Numbered from the stretch's first letter, positions 28,001 to 38,044 are shown. The stretch is 64,000 nucleotides of DNA from Mesopusillimonas faecipullorum (GCF_020539505.1 NZ_JACDXW010000002.1:596670-660669); one strand, 5' to 3'. The notes: generated by a model from the sequence alone, not told the origin. Numbers and translations are program-made.

Positions 28001-29755
28001 TCAGATCAGCGTTTGCAGATCGATACGCTCGGCTCGGTTAAGCGCCGATGCCACCTTGACTCGCAAAGCATTAGAGTGCGCCTGACGAATTTCTCGTTTG
28101 ACGTCGAGCAACTGTTGCGGGTGCATGGAAAAACACTTCAGGCCCAAGCCTAGCAGCATACGTGTTACCTGAGCGTCTCCGCCCATTTCGCCACAGATGG
28201 AAACAGGCTTGCCAAAGCGCTCCCCCGCATTGATGGTGCCCGATATCAACCTGAGCACAGCGGGATGCATGGGATCATATAAATCAGAGACTTCACTGTC
28301 TCCGCGATCGATGGCCAAGGTATACTGAATGAGGTCGTTTGTGCCAATGGAGAGGAAGTCCAACTCACGTGCAAAAGGCTCAATGGCGATGGCGATCGCG
28401 GGAATCTCGACCATGGCGCCCAGCTCTACCCGTCCATAAGGCAACCCGCGAACATCCAGTTCGCGCTCGGCTGCTGCCAATGCTTGTCGCACGGCATGCA
28501 CTTCGTGCATATGTGAAATCATGGGAATCAACACACGCACGCGCCCATGATGAGCCGCTCGAAGCAAGGCTCGCAACTGAGCGCCAAAGATCTCGGGGTG
28601 CGCCAAGCAGTACCGAATGGCACGCAAACCCAGTGCGGGATTGGCCGCCACCGTGACATCACCAACCAAGGTCTTGTCCGCACCGATATCCAAGGTGCGT
28701 ATGGTGACAGGCCGGCCATTCATGGTTTTGACGACATGCGCATAAGCTGCATATTGCTCGTCTTCGGTGGGTAAATGGCTGCGCCCCATGAAGAGAAACT
28801 CGCTGCGAAACAGCCCTATGCCGTCAGCGCCTTCACGCACGGCTATCTCGGCCTCTTCGGGCAGCTCGATATTGGCTTCCAAGGTGATCACCACGCCGTC
28901 CAAGGTGACCGCCTCCGCATCACGCAGCAGACCCAATTCTGCCCGGTCATCCTCGTAAGCCGCACGACGGCGTTGATACTCTTGCAGGATGAAATCGGGC
29001 GGATTGATAAGGACCGCTCCGGTCATGCCGTCGACCACCAGCAAGTCACCGTCACGCACCAGTCCACGCACGTTGTTCATACCCACTACAGCCGGCACGT
29101 TCATGCTGCGCGCCACGATGGCCGTATGAGAAGTTGGCCCACCCAAATCCGTCAAGAAGGCACCAAAATGCGCACCACGCAGCCTTAACATGTCAGCCGG
29201 GGAAATGTCGCGCGCGACAACGATCAGACCTTCCTCATCTTGCACCGCAGGCATATCGGGTAAAGCAGCGCTCTCGTCGCCTGCCAGCACGCGCAAAATC
29301 CGCTCTATGACCTGACGGATATCCGCACCCCGCTCTCGCAGGTAGTCGTCTTCCATGCTGTCGAACTGTTCGGCCAGGATCTGCCCTTGCGTGGTCAGTG
29401 CCCATTCAGCGTTGTATAACCTTTCGGTGATCAGCGAGACGGTCTGCTGCGCGAGCATCGGGTCATCCAGCAGCATGCTGTGCACCGTCAGCAAGGCCGC
29501 CATTTCTCGTGGCGCATCACTGGGCAAAGACGCCACCATGCACTGCAGTTCGTCGCGAGCTGACGCCATGGCTTCACGGAGTCGCTGGCACTCTCCGGCT
29601 ACATCATCCGTCTGAATGCGATAATGCGCCACTTCGAGCGCGGCGGCCCCCATGACGACCGCACGACCTATTGCATAGCCTTTGACGACACCCTGGCCCC
29701 GCATACAGACCATCGTCTGCGTCCCGGCATGGTTCTCGTTTGCCTGTGCCTTCAT
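28001..29755 (-). CDS. ptsI: Phosphoenolpyruvate-protein phosphotransferase (PTS enzyme I)
   Basis: The product has 584 residues. The swivelling His domain carries GGPTSHTAIVARSMNVPAVVG with the phosphorylated His. The PEP-binding TIM barrel has GIGLFRSEFLFMGR, RTLDIGADK and the active Cys in SICGEMGG. It moves phosphate from PEP to HPr. It follows ptsH by 46 bases. No sugar-specific EIIB/C is nearby, so the system looks regulatory. Confidence 0.96.
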   Translation of the reverse strand: MKAQANENHAGTQTMVCMRGQGVVKGYAIGRAVVMGAAALEVAHYRIQTDDVAGECQRLREAMASARDELQCMVASLPSDAPREMAALLTVHSMLLDDPMLAQQTVSLITERLYNAEWALTTQGQILAEQFDSMEDDYLRERGADIRQVIERILRVLAGDESAALPDMPAVQDEEGLIVVARDISPADMLRLRGAHFGAFLTDLGGPTSHTAIVARSMNVPAVVGMNNVRGLVRDGDLLVVDGMTGAVLINPPDFILQEYQRRRAAYEDDRAELGLLRDAEAVTLDGVVITLEANIELPEEAEIAVREGADGIGLFRSEFLFMGRSHLPTEDEQYAAYAHVVKTMNGRPVTIRTLDIGADKTLVGDVTVAANPALGLRAIRYCLAHPEIFGAQLRALLRAAHHGRVRVLIPMISHMHEVHAVRQALAAAERELDVRGLPYGRVELGAMVEIPAIAIAIEPFARELDFLSIGTNDLIQYTLAIDRGDSEVSDLYDPMHPAVLRLISGTINAGERFGKPVSICGEMGGDAQVTRMLLGLGLKCFSMHPQQLLDVKREIRQAHSNALRVKVASALNRAERIDLQTLI

Positions 29756-29801
29756 TGTGCCGCTCCCCTTGGGGCCTACCTTGAGCTAATACGGTTTTAC
29801 G

Positions 29802-30077
29802 TTATTCGGGTTCGCCGAACTTATCTTCAAACAATTGATGTATGGCCTGCAAAACCTCTTCAGCCTGCGGACCGCTGGTGTCTACTGTTACCGTGACACC
29901 TAAACCTGCCGCCAACATCATGACGCCCATAATGCTCTTGGCGTTCACGCGTTGCGTACCCCGCGTGATAAAGATTTCACAATCGGTGTAGCGACTGGCA
30001 AGCTGCGTAAGCTTCGCTGCTGCGCGAGCATGCAAGCCCAGCTTGTTGGTGATGACGATATCCATGGTGTTCTGCAT
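29802..30077 (-). CDS. ptsH: PTS phosphocarrier protein HPr
   Basis: The ATG at 30077 has AGGA nine bases upstream and gives 91 residues; an ATG four codons later is possible. His16 lies in KLGLHARAAAK and Ser in NAKSIMGVMMLA. It carries phosphate from EI to the EIIA encoded 17 bases upstream. Confidence 0.95.
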   Translation of the reverse strand: MQNTMDIVITNKLGLHARAAAKLTQLASRYTDCEIFITRGTQRVNAKSIMGVMMLAAGLGVTVTVDTSGPQAEEVLQAIHQLFEDKFGEPE

Positions 30078-30094
30078 ACACACTGTTCCTGCAA

Positions 30095-30541
30095 TCAAGA
30101 CGAAGAAGGGCCCATAACTGCCAAACCCTCGCATACATCGACCACCCCTTTTCGTCCTGCCTCCGCAACTCGGGAGGCCAGAGAGCGCAGATCGATGTCG
30201 GTAGTCGTCAGCGACTTGAGCACCATACAAAGATTGGTACCCGTCAGCAAAGCGGCGCGTTCACCTTCGCGATTCAGCTGGCGCACTACGCGCCGGGCGA
30301 TATTGAACGGCGTTGCCCCAAATACATCACACAACAAAAGAAAACCATGTTCGTGTGCATTGGGATCATTCATGTTGGAAAAGCGCTCGAGCAGTTGCTG
30401 GCACATGGCTTCGGTATCAACGTCAGCCGGCACGTCCACGCATTCAACATTGGGCTTGTGGCCGAGCACATGCTCGGCGCAATCCCGCCAGGCGGAAGCC
30501 AGCGGCTCGTGCGCCACCAGAACCACCCTGGGGGTACCCAT
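30095..30541 (-). CDS. PTS EIIA component, mannose family
   Basis: The ATG at 30541 begins one base after the gshB stop, giving 148 residues. The predicted phospho-His is His11 (VVLVAHEPLA). LLLCDVFGATPFNIARRV matches the mannose/fructose EIIA fold. In Burkholderiales such lone EIIA genes go with ptsH-ptsI and serve signalling rather than sugar import; this is inference from context. Confidence 0.9.
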   Translation of the reverse strand: MGTPRVVLVAHEPLASAWRDCAEHVLGHKPNVECVDVPADVDTEAMCQQLLERFSNMNDPNAHEHGFLLLCDVFGATPFNIARRVVRQLNREGERAALLTGTNLCMVLKSLTTTDIDLRSLASRVAEAGRKGVVDVCEGLAVMGPSSS

Positions 30542-30542
30542 C

Positions 30543-31499
30543 TTACTGCGCCACCCGGCGCTCCAGCGCCTGCACAAAGGTGTCTGCTACGTCGAAGCCC
30601 GTTTGCTCGGTAATCTCGACGAAGCAGGTGGGGCTGGTGACGTTGATCTCGGTCAGATAGTCGCCGATGACATCCAAGCCTACGAGCAGCAGCCCGCGCT
30701 CGGCCAAGACAGGGCCTATAGCCTGGGCGATCTCCAGGTCTCGTGGCGACAAAGGCTGCGCCACACCACGACCGCCCGCCGCCAGGTTACCCCGCGTTTC
30801 ACCCGCAAGCGGGATACGCGCCAAAGCATATGGGACCGGTTGCCCATCTATGATGAGAATGCGTTTGTCACCCTTGACGATCTCGGGTATGTAGCGCTGC
30901 GCCATAATGGTACGCGCACCGTTGTCTGTCAGGGTTTCGAGAATCGCACCCAGATTCGGCTCGGTCGGTTGCAAGCGAAAAATACCCATGCCGCCCATGC
31001 CGTCTAGCGGCTTGACGACGACGTCGCCATGCTGGGCATGAAAAGTCCTCAGGCGCACCATGTCACGAGATACCAGCGTAGGCGAGGTGAACTGCGCAAA
31101 CTCGGTAATAGCCAGCTTCTCGGGATGCGTACAGATAGCCTGCCCCGCGTTGAAGACTCTGGCCCCCTGCTGCTGAGCATAAGCCAGCAAATGCGCGGAG
31201 TAGAAGTATTCCATGTCGAAGGGAGGATCTTTGCGCATGATCACCGCATCGAAATCCCGCAGGTCGGTCTCGAAGCCTGACGACTCAACCCACCACCCAG
31301 GTTCATGCAGATCGGCATTCTCTACCAGGGAGATCGGCGTAGCATGTGCGCGAACGGCACCGGCCTCGATGAAGAGATCGGCCTGCAGCGCTACACTTAT
31401 GCGATGCCCGCGAGCCACCAACGCCCGCATCATGGCGACGGAAGAATCCTTATATGCCTTTAGAGAAGGCAGAGGGTCCACGATGAAAAGTACGTGCAT
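30543..31499 (-). CDS. gshB: Glutathione synthetase
   Basis: The ATG at 31499 gives 318 residues (MHVLFIVDPLPSLKAYKDSS). The ATP-grasp domain has VVKPLDGMGGMGIFRL and INVTSPTCFVEI. It joins gamma-glutamylcysteine and glycine. It heads the gshB-EIIA-ptsH-ptsI run, with one base between gshB and EIIA. gshA is not in the window. Confidence 0.96.
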   Translation of the reverse strand: MHVLFIVDPLPSLKAYKDSSVAMMRALVARGHRISVALQADLFIEAGAVRAHATPISLVENADLHEPGWWVESSGFETDLRDFDAVIMRKDPPFDMEYFYSAHLLAYAQQQGARVFNAGQAICTHPEKLAITEFAQFTSPTLVSRDMVRLRTFHAQHGDVVVKPLDGMGGMGIFRLQPTEPNLGAILETLTDNGARTIMAQRYIPEIVKGDKRILIIDGQPVPYALARIPLAGETRGNLAAGGRGVAQPLSPRDLEIAQAIGPVLAERGLLLVGLDVIGDYLTEINVTSPTCFVEITEQTGFDVADTFVQALERRVAQ

Positions 31500-31516
31500 A
31501 CAAGCAGCCGGTAGAC

Positions 31517-31549
31517 AAACGGGCCACCCCACCTGAGGATGGCCCGTTT
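31517..31549 (-). terminator. Hairpin between infC and gshB
   Basis: AAACGGGCCA / TGGCCCGTTT form a perfect 10-base stem. It lies 15 bases past the infC stop and 18 before gshB. The U-run is short (TTT), so it could be a terminator or an attenuator with read-through into gshB. Confidence 0.65.
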
Positions 31550-31563
31550 ACGGAAAATGAAAA

Positions 31564-32115
31564 TCAGGAAGCCGCTTCGCCTGGCTTACCAGTGGGTGCC
31601 TTGCGTTTGGGCGCCAATACCATAACCATCTGGCGGCCTTCCATCTTGGGCATAGCCTCTACTTGAACGAGTTCGCCCAAGTCGGCTTTGACACGTTCGA
31701 GCACTCGCATACCCAGCTCTTGGTGAGCCATTTCGCGACCACGGAAGCGCAAAGTCACTTTAGCTTTGTCGCCTTCGTCGATGAAGCGTCGCAGGTTACG
31801 CAGCTTAACTTGATAATCACCCTCGTCGGTACCAGGACGGAATTTCACTTCCTTGACCTGAATGACCTTTTGCTTGGAGCGCGCCTCGGCCTGACGTTTT
31901 TGTTCCTGGTATTTGAATTTGCCATAATCCATCAGCCTGCATACAGGCGGCGCGGCATTCGGCGCGATTTCGACCAGATCAACATCGTGTTCTTCTGCCA
32001 AATCGAGTGCTTGCGGAAGCTTGACGATGCCAAGCTGCTCGCCCTCTACACCTATGAGACGCACCTCGGGGACACGAATTTCACCGTTGATGCGATGGGC
32101 TTTATCGGTTGCGAT
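31564..32115 (-). CDS. infC: Translation initiation factor IF-3, with a non-standard ATC start
   Basis: The conserved N-terminus [20 protein letters not shown] is reached only if translation starts at the ATC at 32115, with TAAGGAG eight bases upstream. No ATG or in-frame GTG lies near it. This gives 183 residues. Rare start codons at infC are known to allow IF-3 to limit its own synthesis. [20 protein letters not shown] and [19 protein letters not shown] are typical of the factor. It lies 55 bases after thrS. Confidence 0.93.
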   Translation of the reverse strand: MATDKAHRINGEIRVPEVRLIGVEGEQLGIVKLPQALDLAEEHDVDLVEIAPNAAPPVCRLMDYGKFKYQEQKRQAEARSKQKVIQVKEVKFRPGTDEGDYQVKLRNLRRFIDEGDKAKVTLRFRGREMAHQELGMRVLERVKADLGELVQVEAMPKMEGRQMVMVLAPKRKAPTGKPGEAAS

Positions 32116-32170
32116 ATCCAGAACTCCTTACTGAAAACAAATAAATCGCCGCTTGGGAACAGCACTAGGC

Positions 32171-34099
32171 CTAACTGCGGCGGGCGTTAATTTCTTCTTG
32201 CAATAATTGGGAGAAAGCTTGCTCGGACATGACCCCCAGGTCGCGCCCTCCCCTGGCACGCACGGCCACCGCTGAGCTTTCTCGCTCTTTTTCCCCGACA
32301 ACGAGGATATACGGCACCTTCTGCATGCTGTGCTCTCTGATTTTACGGGTGATTTTTTCACCGCGCAAATCCGCGCTAGCCCTAAACCCTTGTTTTTTCA
32401 GGCTTCGCGCAATTTGCTCGGCATAATCGGCTGAAGGCTCTGAAATACAGCACACAACCACATGCTCGGGGGCCAGCCAGGCAGGCATCGCGCCGGCATG
32501 ATGTTCGATCAGCATACCGATGAAACGCTCAAACGAACCCAATATGGCTCGGTGCAGCATGACCGGCGTGCGGCGCTGGTCTTGGGCATCTACATATTCA
32601 GCGCCCAAACGCTGGGGCATGGAGAAATCCACTTGTATCGTGCCGCACTGCCAATGGCGCCCAATGGCATCCTTAAGGGTATATTCGATCTTAGGTCCGT
32701 AGAAGGCGCCGTCACCCTCGGAAATCTCAAACTCACAACCTGTGCGCTTGAGGCTGTCCATCAAGGCTTGCTCGGCCTTGTCCCAGACTTCGTCGGCCCC
32801 GATGCGCTTTTCAGGGCGAGTCGCCACTTTGTAAAGAATCTCGGTAAAGCCGAAATCGGCGTAGACTTTTTGCAACAGTGCAGTGAAGTCTGCGCATTCG
32901 TCTTGCAGTTGCTCTTCAGTACAGAAAATATGGCCGTCGTCTTGGGTAAAGCCGCGCACCCGCATCATGCCGTGCAAAGCGCCCGAAGGCTCGTTGCGAT
33001 GGCACTGGCCAAACTCGCCATAGCGTATGGGCAGTTCGCGATAGGAATGCAGATTCGAATTGAAAATCTGCACGTGGCCCGGACAGTTCATGGGCTTAAG
33101 ACCGTAAGTGCGGTTCTCGGACTCGGTCGTGAACATGTTCTCCGCGTAGTTATCCCAGTGCCCCGTCTTTTTCCAAAGCGACAAGTCGAGAATCTGTGGC
33201 GCCTTGATCTCTTGGTAGCCATTCTCTTGGTAGACGCGGCGCATGTACTGCTCGACCTGCTGCCAAAGCGTCCAGCCTTTGGGATGCCAGAAAATCAGCC
33301 CTGGGGCTTCTTCTTGGAAATGGAAGAGATCCAGCTCGCGCCCCAAACGTCGGTGATCACGCTTCTCGGCCTCTTCTATCATGTGCAGATAGGCGGCCTG
33401 CTCTTCTTTGGTTGCCCAAGCCGTGCCGTAAATACGCTGCAGCATCTCGTTGTTGCTGTCGCCGCGCCAGTATGCGCCGGCCACCTTCATCAACTTGAAT
33501 ACCTTGAGCTTGCCAGTAGAAGGTACGTGGGGCCCACGACACAAGTCGATGAACTCACCCTCTCGGTAGAGGCTGATAGCTTCGTTGCTGGGAATTGAAG
33601 CGATGATCTCGGCCTTATAGGTTTCGCCTATGCTCTTGAAGAACGCAACCGCATCATCCCGCAACCACTCTTCACGCACGACAATCTCATCCTTACGGGC
33701 GAGCTCGGCCATTTTCTTTTCTATGGCTTCCAGGTCCTCAGGCGTAAACGGGCGCTTGTAGGCAAAGTCGTAGTAAAAGCCGTTGTCGATGACCGGCCCT
33801 ATCGTGACCTGGGCCTCGGGGAACAAGGATTTGACCGCGTAAGCCAACAAATGCGCGGTAGAGTGGCGTATGAGGTCGAGCCCGTCTGGGTCTTTTGCGG
33901 TAACGATGGCGACCTGAGCGTCTTGATCGACGATGAAGCTGGTATCCACCAGACGGCTCTCTTGTTGGCCGGCAATTGTTACCCGCCCTGCCAAGGCAGC
34001 TTTGCCCAAACTTGTAGCAATGGAGCTCGCGATGTCGTGCACTGACACCGGAGCTGGGTAGCTACGCTGGGAACCATCGGGCAGGGTGATCTGAACCAT
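32171..34099 (-). CDS. thrS: Threonyl-tRNA synthetase
   Basis: The ATG at 34099 (AGGACA upstream) gives 642 residues. Order: TGS domain ([17 protein letters not shown]), editing domain with [12 protein letters not shown], class II core with NCPGHVQIF and [13 protein letters not shown], whose Cys and His bind zinc, and the anticodon-binding C-terminus. infC follows on the same strand. Confidence 0.97.
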   Translation of the reverse strand: MVQITLPDGSQRSYPAPVSVHDIASSIATSLGKAALAGRVTIAGQQESRLVDTSFIVDQDAQVAIVTAKDPDGLDLIRHSTAHLLAYAVKSLFPEAQVTIGPVIDNGFYYDFAYKRPFTPEDLEAIEKKMAELARKDEIVVREEWLRDDAVAFFKSIGETYKAEIIASIPSNEAISLYREGEFIDLCRGPHVPSTGKLKVFKLMKVAGAYWRGDSNNEMLQRIYGTAWATKEEQAAYLHMIEEAEKRDHRRLGRELDLFHFQEEAPGLIFWHPKGWTLWQQVEQYMRRVYQENGYQEIKAPQILDLSLWKKTGHWDNYAENMFTTESENRTYGLKPMNCPGHVQIFNSNLHSYRELPIRYGEFGQCHRNEPSGALHGMMRVRGFTQDDGHIFCTEEQLQDECADFTALLQKVYADFGFTEILYKVATRPEKRIGADEVWDKAEQALMDSLKRTGCEFEISEGDGAFYGPKIEYTLKDAIGRHWQCGTIQVDFSMPQRLGAEYVDAQDQRRTPVMLHRAILGSFERFIGMLIEHHAGAMPAWLAPEHVVVCCISEPSADYAEQIARSLKKQGFRASADLRGEKITRKIREHSMQKVPYILVVGEKERESSAVAVRARGGRDLGVMSEQAFSQLLQEEINARRS

Positions 34100-34341
34100 G
34101 TGTTGTCCTGAAATGCAAAAACGCGGCCGGGGCCGCGTTGACACTGTTTTGATGCGAGCTTGATGAAAGCAAGGCCCAGGGGCAACGCGACTGCGGTCAA
34201 ACCAGCAGGCACGTTCGCTCGGTAGGGGCAAATAGACTGAAGGCGCGCATCCGCTTGCAAAAATATTTTATAGTCTGTTAGTGTAACACCTAATAACGTA
34301 TCACACGGCAGAACCTGGATACGCGCCTACCTTGCAAGTGC

Positions 34342-34671
34342 TTAAGCCGAAGTTAGTTTAAGCCCCACGATACCCGCAACAATCAGGCCCGCACTAAGCA
34401 AACGCCCGGCATTCATGGGCTCACTGAATAGCACGATACCCAGAGCCACGGTAAACGCGGCCCCAATGCCCACCCATACGGCGTAGCCGGTACCAACAGG
34501 CAACACTTTAAGCGCCAAGCCCAGCAGGCCCATGCTAATGATCATGCAGGCGGCAGTAGCAAGCGACGGCCATAAGCGAGTAAACCCTTCGGTGTATTTC
34601 AAGCCTATGGCCCAGCCGGTTTCGAAAAGACCGGCAATAAACAATACAACCCAAGCGGTGGTAGTTGACAT
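34342..34671 (-). CDS. sugE: Guanidinium exporter Gdx (SugE, small multidrug resistance family)
   Basis: The ATG at 34671 has GGAG eight bases upstream, giving 109 residues with four membrane helices. The conserved Glu is in [31 protein letters not shown] is typical of SugE/Gdx rather than EmrE. A guanidine-II riboswitch in the leader strongly supports guanidinium as the substrate, exported against protons. Confidence 0.94.
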   Translation of the reverse strand: MSTTTAWVVLFIAGLFETGWAIGLKYTEGFTRLWPSLATAACMIISMGLLGLALKVLPVGTGYAVWVGIGAAFTVALGIVLFSEPMNAGRLLSAGLIVAGIVGLKLTSA

Positions 34672-34688
34672 GAGATGACTCCGGAAAC

Positions 34689-34740
34689 CCGAGGTCGTCC
34701 CCGGAATAAACATGGCAAGTTGCCCGGGCCGTCCCTGGCA
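34689..34740 (-). promoter_or_regulatory. Guanidine-II (mini-ykkC) riboswitch
   Basis: Read on the minus strand, two hairpins each present an ACGR loop. The first (34740-34721) is TGCCAGGG-ACGG-CCCGGGCA with one A-G mismatch. The second (34704-34689) is CCGGGG-ACGA-CCTCGG. A 16-base linker joins them, and the sugE ribosome site GGAG follows six bases after the second. A TATAAT at 34763-34758 is the likely promoter -10. This is the standard two-hairpin layout of the class. Confidence 0.87.
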
Positions 34741-34861
34741 CCACTCGTGCACTCATAATTATACCTACCGGTTCATATACAGCCAGTTGTCAACTGAACA
34801 TCAAGTTCTGTTATGGTTCTGTCTGACTCGCCCTTTGCTTTTTTCCCACCAGGTTTAACCC

Positions 34862-36535
34862 ATGGATAATCTGCTCACCCGCCACACTGCGTTTTATCTG
34901 GCCTGTTTGGGCACCCTTGTTTTTCTGGGCCTGGCTTTGTCTCAAGGTGGGTGGTGGTGGCTGTTGGCCTTGATATGTTTGGCCCTGACTCTGCGCGGCA
35001 TGTACGAACTGCACCAGATTCGGCACGCCGTACTCCGCAACTACCCTATCATCGGCAACCTGCGTTATTTTTTCGAGTTCATCCGCCCCGAGATCCGCCA
35101 GTATTTTGTTGAAAGCGATGCCGAGGAACTGCCCTTCTCCCGCACTCAACGCTCTTTGGTCTATCAGCGCGCAAAGCGTGAAACCGACAAACGGCCATTC
35201 GGTACACAAGAAGACGTCTACGGTGATCGCTACGAATGGATCAACCACTCCATGGCGCCGGCCCCCGTTATTGATGCCTCAAGCTTTCGCATCACCGTGG
35301 GCGGCCCCGAGTGCACCCAACCCTACTCCCTATCGGTACTCAACATTTCGGCCATGAGCTTCGGTGCGCTTTCGGCCAATGCGGTACGCGCCCTGAACAA
35401 AGGGGCTCAGTTAGGTGGTTTCGCTCACGACACAGGCGAAGGCGGCGTCAGCCTGTATCACCTTGAACACGGCGGCGACCTCATCTGGAACATTGGTTCA
35501 GGCTACTTTGGCTGCCGCGACGAGGCCGGCCACTTCAACGAAGAAAAATTTGCCGAACGCGCGCGCTTGCCCTCTATCCGCATGATAGAAATCAAGCTGT
35601 CGCAAGGGGCCAAGCCCGGTCATGGAGGCATGTTGCCAGGCTCCAAGGTCACTCCTGAAATCGCCCAAGCTCGCGGCATTCCTGTCTGGAAAGACTGCAA
35701 CTCACCGGCCCAACACAGCGCTTTTCGCACGCCCATAGAGCTTATGCATTTCATTAGGCGCCTGCGCGAGCTTTCGGGCGGAAAGCCCGTGGGCTTTAAG
35801 TTATGCGTAGGCCACCCCTGGGAATGGTTCGCCATTGCCAAGGCCATGATAAAAACCGGCATCACTCCCGATTTCATCGTGGTAGACGGTGCGGAAGGCG
35901 GCACCGGTGCCGCGCCTGTAGAGTTCGTCAATCACGTGGGGACGCCCTTACGAGAAGGCCTGCGCCTGGTACACAACACACTGGTAGGTATAGGGCTGCG
36001 TGAGCAGATCAAATTAGGTGCTTCGGGCAAAATCATCAGCGCATTCGACATGGCCCGCATCATGGCACTGGGTGCCGACTGGTGTAACAGCGCCCGCGCT
36101 TTCATGTTTGCGGTGGGCTGCATTCAGGCGCAAACCTGCCACACCGGCAACTGCCCCACTGGCGTCACCACGCAAGACCCTCGCCGCCAGCGCGCGCTGG
36201 TCGTTGAAGACAAGTCGGAACGCGTCGCCAACTACCATAGCAACACGCTGCGGGCATTAGCCGAGCTAGTAGCCGCTGCTGGTTTGAATCATCCCGACCA
36301 GCTGCGCCCCCACCACATTGCGCGACGCATATCCAGCACCGAGGTTCGCGTATTGTCGGCCCTGTTTCCTGATCTGGGCAAAGGCGAATTGCTAGACGGC
36401 AAGTATAGGCAAACCCTGTTTCGCGTTACCTGGCCTATGGCTCAAGCCGAATCGTTTGAGCCCTTATATAGCTTGAGCGCGGCCATGTCGGGCCATGTGG
36501 ATACGAGCCCGACTCAACAACAAGCCGCTAATTAA
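34862..36535 (+). CDS. FMN-binding glutamate synthase-family protein
   Basis: The product has 557 residues. One or two membrane helices at about 8-45 precede a glutamate synthase-like TIM barrel: ISAMSFGALSANAVRALNKGA, GGDLIWNIGSGYFG, IKLSQGAKPGHGGMLPG, VVDGAEGGTGAAPVEF and the Cys-containing GCIQAQTCHTGNCPTGV. The glutaminase domain of GltB is absent. Such proteins (sometimes named GltB2) are often membrane-linked with unclear substrate. It stands alone. Confidence 0.9.
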   Translation: MDNLLTRHTAFYLACLGTLVFLGLALSQGGWWWLLALICLALTLRGMYELHQIRHAVLRNYPIIGNLRYFFEFIRPEIRQYFVESDAEELPFSRTQRSLVYQRAKRETDKRPFGTQEDVYGDRYEWINHSMAPAPVIDASSFRITVGGPECTQPYSLSVLNISAMSFGALSANAVRALNKGAQLGGFAHDTGEGGVSLYHLEHGGDLIWNIGSGYFGCRDEAGHFNEEKFAERARLPSIRMIEIKLSQGAKPGHGGMLPGSKVTPEIAQARGIPVWKDCNSPAQHSAFRTPIELMHFIRRLRELSGGKPVGFKLCVGHPWEWFAIAKAMIKTGITPDFIVVDGAEGGTGAAPVEFVNHVGTPLREGLRLVHNTLVGIGLREQIKLGASGKIISAFDMARIMALGADWCNSARAFMFAVGCIQAQTCHTGNCPTGVTTQDPRRQRALVVEDKSERVANYHSNTLRALAELVAAAGLNHPDQLRPHHIARRISSTEVRVLSALFPDLGKGELLDGKYRQTLFRVTWPMAQAESFEPLYSLSAAMSGHVDTSPTQQQAAN

Positions 36536-36546
36536 ACGCAGTGAGC

Positions 36547-36921
36547 CTAGCGCCCAGCCGCCTTGACTGAGACTCCGAAGGCAAGGCCCATATCGGTTTT
36601 GGGAAAGTCCGTCATCCGCACACGCACTTCCTCTTCGCTCACCCCCAGAACACGGTTGGCGGCACGGCTTAGCTCGCGCATGACGTCAGCCTTAAGCTGC
36701 TCTGAGCGCCCTTCTATCATGTCCATTTCGTACTCGACGGCCATGGTGTCGAACTTGCCACCATTCAAATAATGACCTGCCGGCAACTCATGCAAGACTA
36801 TGCGCACCGAAGGCAAAGGTGCCTTCAGGGCATCGACAACCGCATCACTACTTGCTAACAGCAGTTGCTGCTTCTGATCAGGGCTAAGCGGCTGAGTGAC
36901 GGTGATAGTAACGAACGGCAT
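36547..36921 (-). CDS. Tautomerase family protein
   Basis: The product has 124 residues and begins MPFVTITV, so removal of Met would leave the catalytic Pro typical of the 4-oxalocrotonate tautomerase superfamily. At about twice the usual 60-70 residues, it appears to hold two beta-alpha-beta units (the second from about residue 68, without an N-terminal Pro). Substrate unknown. Confidence 0.75.
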   Translation of the reverse strand: MPFVTITVTQPLSPDQKQQLLLASSDAVVDALKAPLPSVRIVLHELPAGHYLNGGKFDTMAVEYEMDMIEGRSEQLKADVMRELSRAANRVLGVSEEEVRVRMTDFPKTDMGLAFGVSVKAAGR

Positions 36922-37143
36922 AAAGCATCCTCAAAATCGTCTGGCATGAAAGCGCCACTTTATCACCGGGATTCAACTTAGGCATAAGAATGGCTTTAAG
37001 AGGAACCCCAGCGATTCTTGCCTGTCTTATCAGATGCGCCCGCACACGACAGTAGCCGTTAACAACCCGCTCGTCAGCACCACTGGCATAATGCGGGCTG
37101 CACACCAGGCGTGCCCCACCTTTTAAGACATAAGGAGTTCACC

Positions 37144-37737
37144 GTGTCCCTGCTTCGCCCTTTGGCCTTGGCCACCCTTGTTTTCGCCGGTTTACTGAGC
37201 GCCTGCTCACGCACCGACCCTTTAGGCGATGTGGGCGGCATCTCTTTAGCGCAAGCAGAAATGGGGCGGGAGTTCACGCTGACCGACGCAGAGGGCAAAA
37301 CGAGGTCGCTGGAAGACTTCAAAGGTAAGGCTCTGGTGGTTTTCTTTGGTTTTGTGCAGTGTCCCGATGTCTGCCCTACCTCTTTGCTTAGAGCCTCGAA
37401 GGTTCAAGAGTTGTTAGGTGACGACGCCGAGCGCGTGCAAGTGGCCTTTATCACCGTAGACCCCGAGCGCGACACACCAGAAATCCTTAAAGCCTATACA
37501 TCGGCCTTTGACCCAGGCTTCATCGCGCTTACCGGCACACCCGAGCAAATTGCCCGCACAGCCAAGGAATACAAGGTCTTCTACCAAAAGGTACCTACGG
37601 GTTCCAGCTACACGATAGACCACACGGCACTCTCTTACGTACACGATACCGAAGGCAAGCTGCAGCTTGCCCTGCGTCACGAACAGACGCCCCAAGAAGT
37701 CGCGGCGGACCTGCGTAAAGTACTTTCTTTACATTGA
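37144..37737 (+). CDS. SCO1/SenC family copper chaperone lipoprotein
   Basis: I take the GTG at 37144, with AAGGAG seven bases upstream, giving 197 residues. The lipobox is LLSAC. The thioredoxin-like domain has the copper-binding CPDVCP and a later His in DHTALSYV. It delivers copper to the CuA site of cytochrome c oxidase; no oxidase genes are in the window. Confidence 0.92.
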   Translation: MSLLRPLALATLVFAGLLSACSRTDPLGDVGGISLAQAEMGREFTLTDAEGKTRSLEDFKGKALVVFFGFVQCPDVCPTSLLRASKVQELLGDDAERVQVAFITVDPERDTPEILKAYTSAFDPGFIALTGTPEQIARTAKEYKVFYQKVPTGSSYTIDHTALSYVHDTEGKLQLALRHEQTPQEVAADLRKVLSLH

Positions 37738-37778
37738 TTCGCACATCTGAAAAAAGCGTGCTATAATCTTTTTCTCTT

Positions 37779-37854
37779 TCCCCGATAGCTCAGTCGGTAG
37801 AGCGACGGACTGTTAATCCGCAGGTCGCAGGTTCGAGCCCTGCTCGGGGAGCCA
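37779..37854 (+). tRNA. tRNA-Asn (anticodon GTT)
   Basis: A 76-base cloverleaf: acceptor TCCCCGA/TCGGGGA, D-arm AGCTCAGTCGGTAGAGC, anticodon loop CTGTTAATC with GTT, T-arm with GGTTCGAGCCC, discriminator G and encoded CCA. TATAAT at 37763 is a likely promoter. Confidence 0.97.
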
Positions 37855-37873
37855 AGTATATGCAGTAAGATCA

Positions 37874-37905
37874 AGCGCTTAGGTTTTATGACCTAGGCGC
37901 TTTTT
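37874..37905 (+). terminator. Terminator after tRNA-Asn
   Basis: AGCGCTTAGGT / ACCTAGGCGCT form an 11-base stem with one wobble pair and a 6-base loop, followed by TTTTTC. Confidence 0.8.
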
Positions 37906-37922
37906 CTTTGTATATGTGCCGC

Positions 37923-37945
37923 GATATGAGACACCGTCTCATATC
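37923..37945. repeat. Perfect 10+3+10 palindrome after tRNA-Asn
   Basis: GATATGAGAC-ACC-GTCTCATATC. It has no T-run and lies 18 bases beyond the tRNA terminator, so termination does not explain it. Confidence 0.7.
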
Positions 37946-38015
37946 CAGTAGTTTGTGATTTCCGCCGTGAGCTGGTGGGCTTTCAAAGCGGGCTTTCCCA
38001 CTACTTGCAAGTAAA

Positions 38016-38044
38016 AGACCAGCCTAGGGTATATAGGCTGGTCT
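38016..38044 (-). terminator. Terminator after the DUF333 gene
   Basis: AGACCAGCCTA / TAGGCTGGTCT form an 11-base perfect stem with a 7-base loop. On the minus strand TTTAC follows. It lies 26 bases past the stop at 38071. GTAAA sequences outside both arms can extend the stem with a bulge. Confidence 0.75.

Noticed and set aside
27765..28085. Plus-strand open frame after ptsI
   Set aside because: Low-complexity product, no ribosome site, overlaps the 3' end of ptsI.
32462..33598. 378-codon plus-strand open frame
   Set aside because: Antisense of thrS, with no ribosome site or motif.
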